Shown here: positions 44,559 through 55,880 of the stretch, piece by piece
Layout: each line of letters begins with the position of its first letter
Position numbering within the stretch: position 1 is the stretch's first letter
Source of the DNA: Cotesia glomerata
Taxonomy: Eukaryota > Arthropoda > Insecta > Hymenoptera > Braconidae
Assembly: GCF_020080835.1 (NCBI RefSeq)
Contig: NC_058165.1
Location: 13,389,961-13,453,960, forward strand
Direction of reading: 5' to 3'
DNA: 64,000 bases
Notes under the pieces: model-generated
What the model was told of the DNA's origin: nothing
Database searches by the model: none
The model's input: the letters and a program-made list of their open reading frames with translations, nothing else
Made by a program: the position numbers and the translations under genes

Positions 44559-47537
44559 CTATGTTCTGATATTTGCTCTTCTTCTTTCGGTGGAACGCAA
44601 GTCTTTAAGGACTTCTGTTGCAAACGTGTTGGTAGCGTTCCAGGCAGCTTCTGATGACAACATTGCTTCTACTAGTGAATCTGGTTGCATTCTCTGGTTC
44701 AGGATCCTCTCCAGTTCTTCACGCTGTGGATCGAAACGAGGACATACAAAGAAGACGTGCTCTGCATCTTCAGCAACTCCTGGGCAGGACGGGCACTCCG
44801 AAGAGTCATCGTGCTTAAAGCGGTGTAAATACTCTCGAAAACTCCCGTGTCCCGACAACATCTGCGTAAAATAGTAATTGACCTCGCCGTGATTCCGGTT
44901 AAGCCAAATGTCGATCCAAGGTATAAGGCGGTGCGTCCACCTACCCTTCTCTGCAGCATCCCATTGTAATTGCCATCGGCCTATGTTGTTCTGCCGTTCT
45001 TAAATTCTAAGTTCTTCCGGACTCAGTGCAGTTGACCTTTTTCGTTGGTAAAGGGCCCGTCTTTCCTCTGCTAGAACTCTAAGAGGTAGGGTTCCAGCAA
45101 TGACGCACACTGCTTCTTCTGATATAGTGCGGAAGGCACTAGCTACTCGTAGGGCACTCAGTCGGTATATTGGTCCAGCTTTTCTCTATGATTCTTGGGT
45201 TTCCAGTGCATCAGCCCAAATGGATATTCCGTAAGTGAGCACTGATGTGACTACTGATGAGAATAGTAGCCTCCTGCTCTGCATTGGGCTTCTGATGTTA
45301 GGCATCAGCCGTGCGAGACTAGCCCTCACTACTGACGCTTTGGCACTGACATGTTCCACCTGCTGTTTGAAGTTGAGTCGTGCATCCAGCATCACTCCCA
45401 GATAACAGATAAATGGTTGTGATGTGATTTCTTGTTCTCCGACTCTCAACTTGATGGTTTCTACCGTTTTTCTGCTGGTGATGAGCACTGCCTCGGTTTT
45501 ATGCTTGGCTAGTTGCAAGTTCATCATGTCCATCCACAAATTGACTCGTCTGAATGTAATATCAAATGCCATTTCTAACTCTTCGAGGTGCTTTGCGACG
45601 ATCACGACAGCTACGTCATCCGCATATGCTAAAATTTTGACTCCCGTGGGCAATGCTATTCTCAGGAGGCCATCATACATGATGTTCCATAGCAGAGGAC
45701 CTAAAACTGATCCCCATGGCACTCCTCCGGAGATTTCGTACACTTCCGTACCGTTCTTCGTGTCATATTTCAGAACCCTATTCGTGAAGTAGCTCGCTAT
45801 AATTTTGCGAAGGTATCTTGGTACGTTTTTTTCATCTAGAGCCCGCATAACGCAGTACCAGTTAGCGGAGTTGAAGGCATTCTCGATGTCCAAAGCAGCC
45901 ACCAAGCAGTATTTCTTCTTTCCACCCTTCCATCTCGTTCCAGCGATTGCATCCTTGGCTGTATCAACAACCAATTTGATCGCATCCAAAGTTGACCGTC
46001 CTTTTCGGAAACCAAACTGGTTCTCTGCCTGGAGTGGATCGACTACAGCCTCTATTCTCTGATGAATTATGCGCTCGAATATCTTGCCGGCCGTGTCTAA
46101 CATGCAGAGTGGTCGATAGGATGACGGTTTTTCCGGCGGCTTTTTCCCCTTCGGAAGTAGCACTAGCCGTTGCTGTTTCCACTTCTGGGGAAAAGTCCCT
46201 TCCTTCAGGCATGTATTGTAAACGTCCAGGAATAATGCCAGTGCTACCCTAAGGATTGATTTCAGGGCAATATTAGGGATTCCGTCCAATCCCGGCGCCT
46301 TATTATTTCCTACTCGATTGCCTGCCTCTATCAAATCGTCCAACGTGATAGTTGGGATATCTTCAGGGTTGAGCTGCTCCAACTTGTAGGTGAATACCGG
46401 CTGTTGGGGAAACAGCGCAGTAACAGTCTTCTCTAGGAGCTGTGGACACGTAGGTGATGGCATTGGCTGGCATTTCAGGTGGGTCATAACCACCTTAAAC
46501 GGTCTTCCCCATAAATCTTTCTCTACTTCTGCGACTAGTTCCTTCCAGCAGCGTTTTTTGCTTTCTTTAATGGCTTTGTTTAGTTCTCGACGGGCCTTTT
46601 TATACTCTGCCAATAGCTCTGCGGAGTTAGATCGTCTGTAGCCACGCTGAGACTTTCTTCTTTTTTTAAGACACTCTGATCGTAGAATACTAATGTGATC
46701 GTTCAACCAGTGCACCGAAGGTCTTGAATTCATGCCACGTTTCCGAGACATACTGGCGTCGCAAGCCTGGGTGATTCTTCTCATTAGGTCCTTGGTCTTC
46801 TCTTCGGCAGTTTCTAAGATGATCGGATCGCACTCTAGGGCTACTACTAAAGCAGTGAGGTCGAGAGATTTAACTGTCCACCCAACCGCGCTGGCGTTCC
46901 TGTTGACTCTTGTTAGATTCTGGCCAATTGATATTTCTTATAGTATCGCACTATGGTCACTGGCTGTGTAGATGTTCAATACTTTCCAAGAAAAACCTCT
47001 TCGAGCTTAGCAACTGCTGACAAATGTAAGGTCGACAATTGAGTTCGCCTCTCCCTTAGTATACGTTGGCGTGTCATCAGTATTAAGAAGGATCACGTCC
47101 AGAGTGGCCATTGCCTCGAGAAGTGCTTTTCCTCGTGTATTAGTGAAGTTGCTGCCCCAGTCTGCTGCCCAGGAATTGAAGTCACCAGCTATTGCCACGG
47201 GAAAGTGTTTTCTTGCGTCCTCAGTTAGCCGATCAAGGAAGTCTTCAAACTGTTCATTAGAGAGACTTGGTGGTGCATAGAAACTGTAGATGCGGAGGCC
47301 ATATACCCGTGCTGCTACGATGCCGGCTTCTTTATTGTTGACTGTTCTCTGAAAAGGACATTTACCGCAGGTCCAGATGATGGCTTTGTTAGTGCTGTCG
47401 GATTCCCAGGGTTGGTTACTCAGGTGTCTATAAGGCTCACTTATAAGTGCTACGTCTGCCTCTAATTCGCGCACAGTTTGCATGAGCAGGTCATGCGCAG
47501 CCTCACAATGATTGAGGTTGACCTGCAATATCTTCAT
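44559..47537 (-). pseudogene. R-3 ORF2, endonuclease-RT with at least four nonsense codons
   Basis: A single 993-codon frame without net frameshift. The endonuclease keeps GDFNSWAADW, VDLTFVS and SDH. Stops: just after the VDLTFVSSC segment (Leu to TAA, ~47007), after TASDHSAIL (Trp to TAA, ~46936), after ETQES (Trp to TAG, ~45186) and near 45001 (Glu to TAA). RT contains GVPWGSVLGP, with the same Gln-to-Trp change as R-2, and an intact YADD. The C-terminal CPSC...HVFFVC knuckle is present. The start overlaps the ORF1 end, as in R-1 and R-2. Confidence 0.88.
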
Positions 47538-48858
47538 GTTCTTGGCTTCGTTATCATCTGGAGCGCTTCTTGGAAGACGGGGCATCTGTTCGTGCCTGCA
47601 TGGTGAGCCGCCTTTTCTACGCCGTGCTGTTCAACACACAGTGCACATTTAGCTTGATTTTAACAATCAGCAATTTTGTGTCCTTCTTTTCCGCACCTTA
47701 TGCAGTGCTTAGACCGGTCGACTTTGCTTTTGTACTGAGATCCGAAGTGCCCAAAGTGCCAGCATTTGAAGCATTGTGTGAGTCGCTTCGTTGCTCTCAT
47801 TCGGCAATCGACCCAGCCGATCCTTATTTTGCAGTTTCCCTCCAGTAACTTTTCTGCTGCAGCTGTTGGTAGTAACACTGTGGCTGTCTGCGTACCCCTA
47901 AAGGCTTTACGGATTTTGATTGCCTCTAGTGGGATTTCACAACTTTCTCCAGCTTCCCTCTTTAGAGCGGTCTGATTATGCTCTTTCGTCGTGTCGTCAT
48001 CGACATCTCGGATCTCGATGGTCTCCTGTGGTCCTTTGCAGATCACTTTGGCCTCCTCCTTAAGGATGTCTGCGATCGTCTTTTGGAGGGCTTGGCCTTT
48101 GTAGGTGCTCTTCCTCGAAATCGTAATCAACAAGTCGCTACTTCTGGTCTTCTTGATCTTATCTACCGTTGAACGAACCTGCTCATCTGGGACGTCCTGC
48201 TTTATGCGACGCAGAATCTTAGCATACTTTGTTTTCTCGGCCGGACGGATGATCAGTGCGTCGGGTCTGATCCATTTGCGTGGTTTTTCCCGCTTAGGCT
48301 CTGGCCTGGGCTCCTTCGGCGGCTATTTTGAAAGTTGCTCTCTAGCTAGCCTTCTCTTCTCTTTCTTAGCCTGTACTTTTTCCCAGTCAGTCGTCTTCTT
48401 GGGTTCGTCGCCCTGCCCTGCCAGTCGTTGGGGAGGGCTTTTTTTCAAGTCCTTCTTCTTTGTGACTTTGTCGGTTGACTCTGGCGAATCTCGGTCCTTT
48501 CTCTTTCCAGACCTTGTGTCAGTTTCACCCTTGTGCTCAGCAGCAAGTTCACCGTTACCGTCGACTCCAGTATCCATTGCTTCTTCCGTCTCAATTTCAG
48601 TTTCAATGTGGCGTCGTGATGACTGCCATTCCTCGTCCAGTTCTTGAATCTTCTAAGAGCATTGACTACACCGGTTGTCTTGGTCTTTATCTACTTGTGG
48701 ATATTGACCTTAGTTTGGACATACTCTTACAGCTCAATGGTCAGCTTTTCAAGGCGCTCCAACGCTTGCGTTCTCTTCATGTCAGCGCTTGCTTCAATCG
48801 CTGCTTGTTGAGCATGAAGCCCGTTTCCATTCTTGTTTGTTTCCTGTAAATTACTCAT
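47530..48858 (-). pseudogene. R-3 ORF1, gag-like protein with several nonsense codons
   Basis: Starts at the same MSNLQETNKN-type position as R-2. Stops replace Gln codons in the helical N-terminal part (~48730) and after the QLSK segment (~48323), and a Lys/Asn codon in the knuckle region (~47660). The first knuckle reads CFKCWHFGHFGSQY with its last Cys lost; the second, CIRCGKEGHKIADC, is intact. Close to R-2 throughout. Confidence 0.85.
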
Positions 48859-49190
48859 ACTTTTTGATTTACCAGCTTATCGTGCGAAGTGGAGCGGGTT
48901 GTCATAACTAGGAACGAGTGTACCCTCGGAGATAGTCATCCTACTTCAGTTCCCTGAGGCCTAGCCGACACTTAGCCAGTCCCGGAATACACGGACGGAC
49001 TAGACTCGCTCGGGACGGTGAAGATTCCGATCTCTAACACTCACTGCGTACTTTCTGATCAAGACCCGAAGTGGCTGGCTCCTGATCCGCTACCGCAGCT
49101 TACACCTCGGCAGAGCAAGCTCACATCAGCCGTAGCCTGCATCGTCGAAAATAATTGACACAGGTTCCGGACACTTCCAGTGAGTTACGC

Positions 49191-49192
<2 letters not shown>

Positions 49193-49241
<49 letters not shown>

Positions 49242-50268
49242 GCTTATAACTTTTGAACGACCAAACTGATCGGAACCTACCAAACGGGGTTCTAAAGAGT
49301 TCCCTCAATTTTGTATTTCCTGTAAATTTGAACTGATTCGGACCGATCAATTTTGAGAAATTTGGACAAATCTCATAAAAACTATGAAAAAAAATTTTTT
49401 TTTCAAAGTGGTTTTTTTTTAATAACTTTTAAACGGCTCTATCGATCAACTCCAAAAACTTATCTGCCCTTAACCTTGAAAAACCACGTCGATCGCCGCT
49501 AATACGGTCAAAATCAGTTGATTCGTTCGAGAGATATCGTGAACGAAAGAACACCGAAAAATGTGTTTTTTTTCACATAACTTCGTCATTTCTTATCGGA
49601 TTGTTATTGAAGAAATAGAATAATTTCCAGAACTCAAAAAACCGCGTCGATTGCCGCTGCGAGCGTAAAAATCGGTTGATTGGTTCGAGAGATATCCTCG
49701 ACGAAATATTGAAAAACAAGTGTTTTTTTAACATAACTCTTTTTTGGAATAACTTTTAAACGGCTATACCGATCAATTTTAAAAACTCATTAGCTATTAA
49801 CATCAAAAAATTACGACGATTACCGTCAAGCCGGTCAAAATCGGTCAATTCATTTAAGAGATATTATGAACGAAGAAAAACCGAAAAAAGTGTTTTTCCG
49901 GAATTACTCCGAATTTCCTACTTTTATCAATTTAAAATTGAAGAATCTTAATGAGACTGAATAAACTGCGTCGAATGCCCCCAACTACGTGAAAATCCAT
50001 TCATCTATTCAAAAGTTATTGCGGTTTGAAAATGCAAAAAATATTGTTCTATGAAACTTCTATCAGACTTTTCAGCTCGAAGAGCTCAAAAGCATAGAAA
50101 AGCTATCTCTTTAAGCTTGGAGAGCTCAAAAAAACACATAAATTGTATTTTTGAGCTCGGACAGCTCAAATCATCATTAGTGCAATTTTAAGCAGCTAGG
50201 TATGGAATTGGCGGGAAGTTGCAGGGATGGCCTTCAGGGTCTACCGTTTTTATAATTCTTTTTATTAT
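49193..50268 (-). repeat. Repeat H10, remainder
   Basis: GT tract 49193-49240, 'cgcttataacttttgaacga', four or more internal units, hairpins at ~50075-50170, and left-end sequence 'ggccttcagggtctaccgtt'. Completes the H copy split by R-3. Confidence 0.8.
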
Positions 50269-50269
50269 A

Positions 50270-50488
50270 AACTAGCAGTCCGCCTCGACTTCGCACGGGT
50301 ATTTAACAAAATTTTTAACATTAATCATGATGTAATATAGCATATGTCACCCGGGGATAGTGTAGCTTCCCAACAGTGAAAGAATTTTTCAAATCAGTTC
50401 GGTAGTTTTGGAGCTTATTCAATGCAAATAAACAAACAAACGAGCAATCAAATCTTTCCTCTTTATAATATTAGTATGGATTAGTATG
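50270..50488 (+). mobile_element. RTE/SINE-like 3' tail
   Basis: 'actagcagtccgcctcgacttcgcacggg' start and 'tttcctctttataatattagtatggat' end with a duplicated 'tagtatggat', a tail type common in insect RTE-derived repeats. It lies between H10 and the DT-B transposase. Confidence 0.45.
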
Positions 50489-51499
50489 GATAGCTACAGT
50501 ATAAACCGTCGCTTGGTCGTTATTCTAGTGAAATCCTGGCGCAGCATCTTGAACAACGAACGAATAGGTTTCCGCAAAGTCAACTATCACTATGAATTCG
50601 TCTTCTTTTTAGCGTTCTTTCAGTTGTCTTGAGTATGCTGCTTGCTTTTTGGCAATAAAATTGTGTAGTAAAAAAACCTTTAATTTTTTACCAAAATCAT
50701 CCATGTTTTTGATTGTCGTTTCGAGGGTTACTCGTGGAGTGGAGCCCCGTTACCTATAATTAACTTCATCAATTTCATTATTTTCTATCAGAGTTAAGAG
50801 ATGTTGTTTCACATTTGCAACGCCTGGTCAAGAAGAACAATTTAAAAAGAACATTCAACTGATGGTTCTTGACATACGATAGCACTCAAACAATCATTGT
50901 AGGATTTTAATGATAAATCCGAGCCTCCAGTTAAACGTGAAAAGTTGCCACCTGTTGAAGATATAAGGAAGTAATTCAGATGCAAATAAAAAAATATCAA
51001 GTTGATTAAATTAATTACAAATGCTCTAAAGACTGATTTATATTAGAAGAATAATTCAATTCATTGGCGTCAAATTTATTTCTCTACTTTTTAACTTACC
51101 TAAGATCATCAGTTAAATATTTCGATGAATCGAGCAAACACTAACTGTATGAGTGCCACATCCACCAGCTAAAATACAATGCTTCGGACGTAGTGATGCA
51201 AAAGATGAAAATCTAATTTTGACTTCTGGATGTCTTGAGTTGAAAGTTTAGTGCAACTCTTTTAAATTACAATGTATGAAACGTTTTTGACACGGAACTA
51301 CATTACCATTATCGTTATGTACTAAAATAAAATCCTTTTTTCTTGGCATCATACTACTCATCTCATCGTCGTGATAGAAATTTGTAACGGTTGAAACTAC
51401 TGCAGAAGATAATTCACGGCCTAAAAATTTGATTTCATCGAAGAATTGACGTGTTAATGATTCAAAATCGTATTGATTTGTGGTTTTATATCTTACCAG
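50489..51499 (-). pseudogene. DT-B transposase, middle part
   Basis: Reads KKKDFILVHNDNGN, KIRFSSFASLRPKHCILAGG and CGTHTVSVCSIHRNI (~51350-51100), then DFAETYSFVVQDAAPGFH, a stop, NNDQATVYTVAI (~50580-50490). It corresponds segment by segment to DT-A (HVVCVCTIHQN; DFAENYAFVVQEAAQGFHW). Stops and small shifts throughout. Bounded by the T duplication on one side and H10 on the other. Confidence 0.7.
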
Positions 51500-51820
51500 T
51501 TTTTAGTAGATTTCATAGAAATCTAACTATTGCATTTGTCCTCATGACGCAACTTTTGAAAAATTTTGGTATTTTCTGACTTAGTTCGTCAAGCTGGTTC
51601 AGAAAATGCCATTAGTTCAAAAGTTTATATATGTATGTATTTATATATATATATATATATATATACGATATAACGCGGCTTATCCGGACGATAGCGTCTA
51701 TAGTTGTTAATGGATCCTTTTCAAACTCAACATACTTCATTTTTAGACAAATACCAAGGCCAAGTTCAAAGATGAGCTTAATCGGTCAAGTAGTTCAGAA
51801 ATTATATGGTTTCAAAATTT
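51500..51820 (+). repeat. Repeat T fragment, first of two near-identical copies
   Basis: Starts 'tttttagtagatttcataga', contains (TA)n and 'cgatataacgcggcttatcc', ends 'tatggtttcaaaattt'. Nearly identical to 51998-52316, differing mainly in AT-repeat length. Confidence 0.8.
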
Positions 51821-51997
51821 TCAAAATCCTAAAAATTTACTTTTTGGCTGATTCTTTCGCGCATAACTTTTGAATGAAATAACCTATCGAATTTTTGTAA
51901 ATATCATTTTAAAGTCCATTAAACAAGCTTCAATTTTCATGTAATTTTATTTACCTAAACTGAAAATAACCTATTCGTCTGTAGGTTTTTAATGGAA

Positions 51998-52316
51998 TTT
52001 TTAGTAGATTTCATAGAAATCTAACTATTGCATTTGTCCTCATGACGCAACTTTTGAAAAATTTTGGTATTTTCTGACTTAGTTCGTCAAGCTGGTTCAG
52101 AAAATGCCATTAGTTCAAAAGTTTATATATGTATGTATTTATATATATATATATATATATACGATATAACGCGGCTTATCCGGACGATAGCGTCTATAGT
52201 TGTTAATGGATCCTTTTCAAACTCAACATACTTCATTTTTAGACAAATACCAAGGCCAAGTTCAAAGATGAGCTTAATCGGTCAAGTAGTTCAGAAATTA
52301 TATGGTTTCAAAATTT
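51998..52316 (+). repeat. Repeat T fragment, second near-identical copy
   Basis: Direct duplicate of 51500-51820, separated by ~177 bp of other T sequence. Both interrupt the DT-B transposase. Confidence 0.8.
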
Positions 52317-52599
52317 CATAAATTATAAACTATATAATTCAAACTATATAATTCATGAATTAGAATTCATAAATTATATGGTAAAGTAAAGTTTCATAAT
52401 AAAATGGTATTTTCGCTGTTCGTTTGAAACTATCTAGTTCTGGTTTGCTCCAGACATTGAAACTAGCATTTTTAATGCAACTTATATGAAAAATATAATA
52501 ATAATTAATAGAAAAATAAATTATGTTGTTATTATTATATATAATTAATAAATAAATAAATTATTATTAATATTTATAATGAAAATTTACTTTATGTGA

Positions 52600-53401
52600 A
52601 ATCTACTTCCATTTCGGCTGCCGAATGGCCTTTTTTTTTGTAGATACTGACAATATTCCATCTGCAGCAACAAGGTTTTTTGCCACTTGCACCATATGCT
52701 CACTTGCACCTATCGCTTCCATAACCTTATGAACATTCTAACTTGATAGTAGTAGAGTCAATATTTGGACGCGTATGGATCTACTCGTATCATCATCATT
52801 AAACTTTTCTCTTAAACTGTTTATGATTTCAGTAGCATCCGCATCACTAAATTCAGTATCTATAAGATTTTTTACTCCTAAAGCTTTTCGCAAATTTTGA
52901 ACGACACGAGTAACTTTATTATCTAAATACGTTTCAAACATTCTTCTTTTTGCAGAAACAGGAGATTGATTATAATGCGAATGCTAATTAATGGTCGGAA
53001 GAGTAATACTGAGACTCATCTCAGACATTGAAGAACTACTTTGTTGAATAAATAATTCCTGGCCACTTGAAGATGGGGCTAGAAAGATGAAAAAGTTACA
53101 AACTAAAACAAATGAAATATTAAAAATGTATACTTGACGCAGTAGTATCTGGTGATTCGTCAACATGAATTATTCCGTCGTTAGAATTTACATCAGCTTC
53201 CAAACTTTCATTTGATTTATTATCAGTATCTTTAGTTGAATCCTCAGCATACTGTTTCAGTAATTTCCTATAACATGGACTGCATATACGGTCATTAGTT
53301 GATAAATGAATGGTCGAATACACAGGCAAACTTCGCAAAGATTTCGTGTTATTATGATTATCAAGATTCAATGGATTACAGCAACGATCGAAAAATTTCA
53401 A
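52600..53401 (-). pseudogene. DT-B transposase, N-terminal part
   Basis: Begins with a Cys-rich block (MKFFDRCCNPLNLDNHNN, RICSPCYRKLLKQ) likely to bind zinc, then an acidic linker ending near 53130 where an intron may lie. Next come RRMFETYLDNKVTRVVQNLR, a LREKFN..SIRVQILTLL segment and, past a stop at ~52738, NVHKVMEAIGASEHMVQVAK, a DNA-binding helix-turn-helix-like region. This order matches the N-terminal half of the DT-A family. Confidence 0.7.
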
Positions 53402-53819
53402 TTTTTCAATTGTTTTTAATGAACAAATTAATTCAAAATAATTATTATTTATTAATAATTTGCTTATTTATACTTGATCCATGAAAAAAATAACAAACTT
53501 GTCAACCAGTTGCGAAGTGAGCACTAACGTCATTCAAAAAACATAACCTTAATGCGATTAAGAAAAAACAAGAAGTGACCTTCATTAGTAAATTTTACCT
53601 CGATAGTAAATTTTTTTCATCAACAATATGAACAGTTGGCAAAAAATTCCTAGGTTAAAAATTTGATATTTCACACCCACCGTAACGCAAGATAAACAAA
53701 ACTAAAAAAATTGAGAGAAATTAATAACACTACACGTTAATAAAATATTTCGAGCTGTTAAAAATAAATTAAATCCCTAATAATACAATTTATAGTTGAA
53801 TTCATCCTATTTTATTTAA
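53402..53819. other. DT-B 5' non-coding sequence
   Basis: Between the transposase N-terminus and the right inverted repeat. No separate feature recognised. Confidence 0.4.
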
Positions 53820-54343
53820 CTTTTGAGCTTTTAAAAACAATCCAAAAAAACTTCAGCGCAAAGTCAAAAAAAATAAGCCACATTTAGATATTTTTTTATT
53901 TTTAATCAAAAAAAAAATAGAATAGAAAGTCGGCATAAAATAGGACTAGCAGGGTTAAAAACTGTCTTAGTTCAATTTTTTTTTGAGACAAAAAAATTGA
54001 GAATCGAAGGGGTCAGAGTTCGAAAAAATTACGGTTTTATTGAAAAAACTGAAATATTTCATATATTGTGACTTCCGAAAAATTATTTGTATTTTTTTCT
54101 GAAACCTACATTAAAAAACAAAAATTAAAAAAAAAAGAGCTGAAAGGTCAATTTGTGAAAAAGTTTTTGCAATTTAAAAAAAAAGAGCGGTTTTTTTCAA
54201 AAATTCGTAACTTTTTTTGGGTTGGGTAAAAAAATCTGAAAAAATTCAGAAAAATGTCTTTGGTAGGATAGAAAATTATAAAAAAGTTTTAGCGAAATCA
54301 AAGGGGGTCGGGTCAAAACCTCGGTAATTCTGTATGGAATGTC

Positions 54344-54345
<2 letters not shown>
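53820..54345 (-). repeat. Right terminal inverted repeat of DT-B
   Basis: Reverse complement of 36164-36310 plus 38386-38980: shared 'gaaggggtcagagttcgaaa', 'aataggactagcagggttaa', 'gaaaaatgtctttggtagga' and the terminal ATGGAATGTCCC. Confidence 0.85.

Positions 54346-54427
<82 letters not shown>
54346..54427 (+). repeat. (AT)n microsatellite at the DT-B right boundary
   Basis: Pure AT repeat, then ATGT repeats to ~54445. Confidence 0.95.
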
Positions 54428-54429
<2 letters not shown>

Positions 54430-54439
<10 letters not shown>

Positions 54440-54586
54440 GTATATACATAAATACATAAAAATATAAACTTTTGAACGAACTACATTTTCTGACTCAGCT
54501 CGACAAACTAAGTCAGAAAATGACTCAATCTTTTAAAAGTTGCGCCATGAGCACGGCTGCAATAGTTAGATTTTTATGAAATCTAC
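54430..54586 (-). repeat. Repeat T fragment, inverted
   Basis: Reverse complement of 51500-51640: 'ttttctgactcagctcgac', 'agttgcgccatgagca', 'agatttttatgaaatctact'. Confidence 0.65.
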
Positions 54587-55529
54587 TAAAAACGGTAGAC
54601 CCTAAAGGCCATCCCTGCAACTTACCGCTAATTTCATACCTAAGTGCTTAAAATTGCACTAATGATGATTTTGAGCTCTCCGAGATCAAAAATACAAGTT
54701 ATGTCTTCTTTTGAGCTCTCCGAGCTTAAAGAGCTAACTTTTCTATGCTTTTGAGCTCTTCAAGCTGAAAAGTCTGATAAAAGTTTCATAGAACAATATT
54801 TTTTGAATTTTCAAACCACAATAAATTTTGAATGAATTAACCGATTTTCACACAGTTGAAAGCATTCGACGCAGTTTTTTCAGCTTTATAAAGAATTTCC
54901 AAGTTTGAATCGACTAAATTATGAAATTTGTAGTAATTTCGAAAAAACACTTTTTCGGTTTTCTTTCGTTCACGATATCTCTGGAACGAATTGACCGGCT
55001 TGACAGCAATCGACGTAATTTTTGATGTTAGTACTAAAAAATGTCGGAGTTATATTAAAAAAACACTTGTTTCCAAATATTTTGTCGAGGATATCTCTCG
55101 AACCAATAAACTGATTTCTACGTTCTTGGCAACGATCGATACGGTTTTTTGAGTTCTAAAAATGATTTTATTTTATCAAAAATGATCCGAAAAGAAATGT
55201 CGAAGTTATGTGAAAAAAAATACTTTTTTCGGTTTTCTTTCGTTCACGATATCTCTCAAACGAAATAACCAATTTCGATCGGATCAGCCGCGATCGACGT
55301 GGTTTTTTAAGCTTAAGAGCGGATTATCTTTTGGAGTTAATCGATAAAGTCGTTAAAAAGATATTCCAAAAAACCACCCTCAAAAAAATTTTTTTTTCTT
55401 AGATTTTTTGAGATTTTTCAAATACTTGTTACATTTACAGGAAACCTAAGTATGAGGAAACTCTTTAGAATGCCGTTTGGTAGGTTTCTATCGGTTTAGT
55501 CGTTCAAAAGTTATAAGAGAGTCACTTAC

Positions 55530-55587
<58 letters not shown>

Positions 55588-55718
55588 GTACAGACACCAT
55601 CGCGGGGGTAGTCGCGGAGGCTTCCTGAGACCTTGAAACGTCGAGATCCAGTGAAAACTTAATTTTTGCAAAACGGGGTAATACTAATATCTTCCCGATT
55701 TTTTAAAATCTTCGATTA
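54587..55718 (+). repeat. Repeat H11, long copy truncated at its right end
   Basis: Left end 'aaacggtagaccctaaaggc', GAGCTC hairpins at ~54670-54770, internal units, CA tract 55533-55582 and most of the right end, stopping at 'cttcgatta' where the final 'agcgggaagtt' should be. LTR Y begins there. Confidence 0.75.
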
Positions 55719-55880
55719 TTTAATAACAGGTCATGTGTCCGAGCTGCAGATAGTCTTGGTTTACGTTGAGTTCACTAGACTGAGGCTTCTGTAACTGGGT
55801 GTGTTGTTGATGAACCTTCGTTCACTGCGTTCTTTGTACGGGGTACCTCGTTGATAGTCAGTATTGTAGTTAATACGTTG

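Larger units (their letters stand above)
44307..49192 (-). mobile_element. R-3, R retrotransposon in (CA)n, truncated in its 5' UTR
   Basis: Minus-strand copy: A-tail 44307-44317, GGAATCC hairpin with 7-bp stem, 3' UTR, ORF2 47537-44559, ORF1 start 48858, then a 5' UTR that ends directly at the CA tract, ~210 bp shorter than in R-1/R-2, so the ribozyme-like 5' stems are absent. Same orientation relative to H as the other copies. The most damaged long copy. Confidence 0.9.

Noticed and set aside
45424..46641. Long plus-strand ORFs opposite R-3 (and minus-strand ones opposite R-1, R-2 and the BEL element)
   Set aside because: They are antisense shadows of ORF1/ORF2/pol. The same shadows recur in each copy because the copies are homologous.
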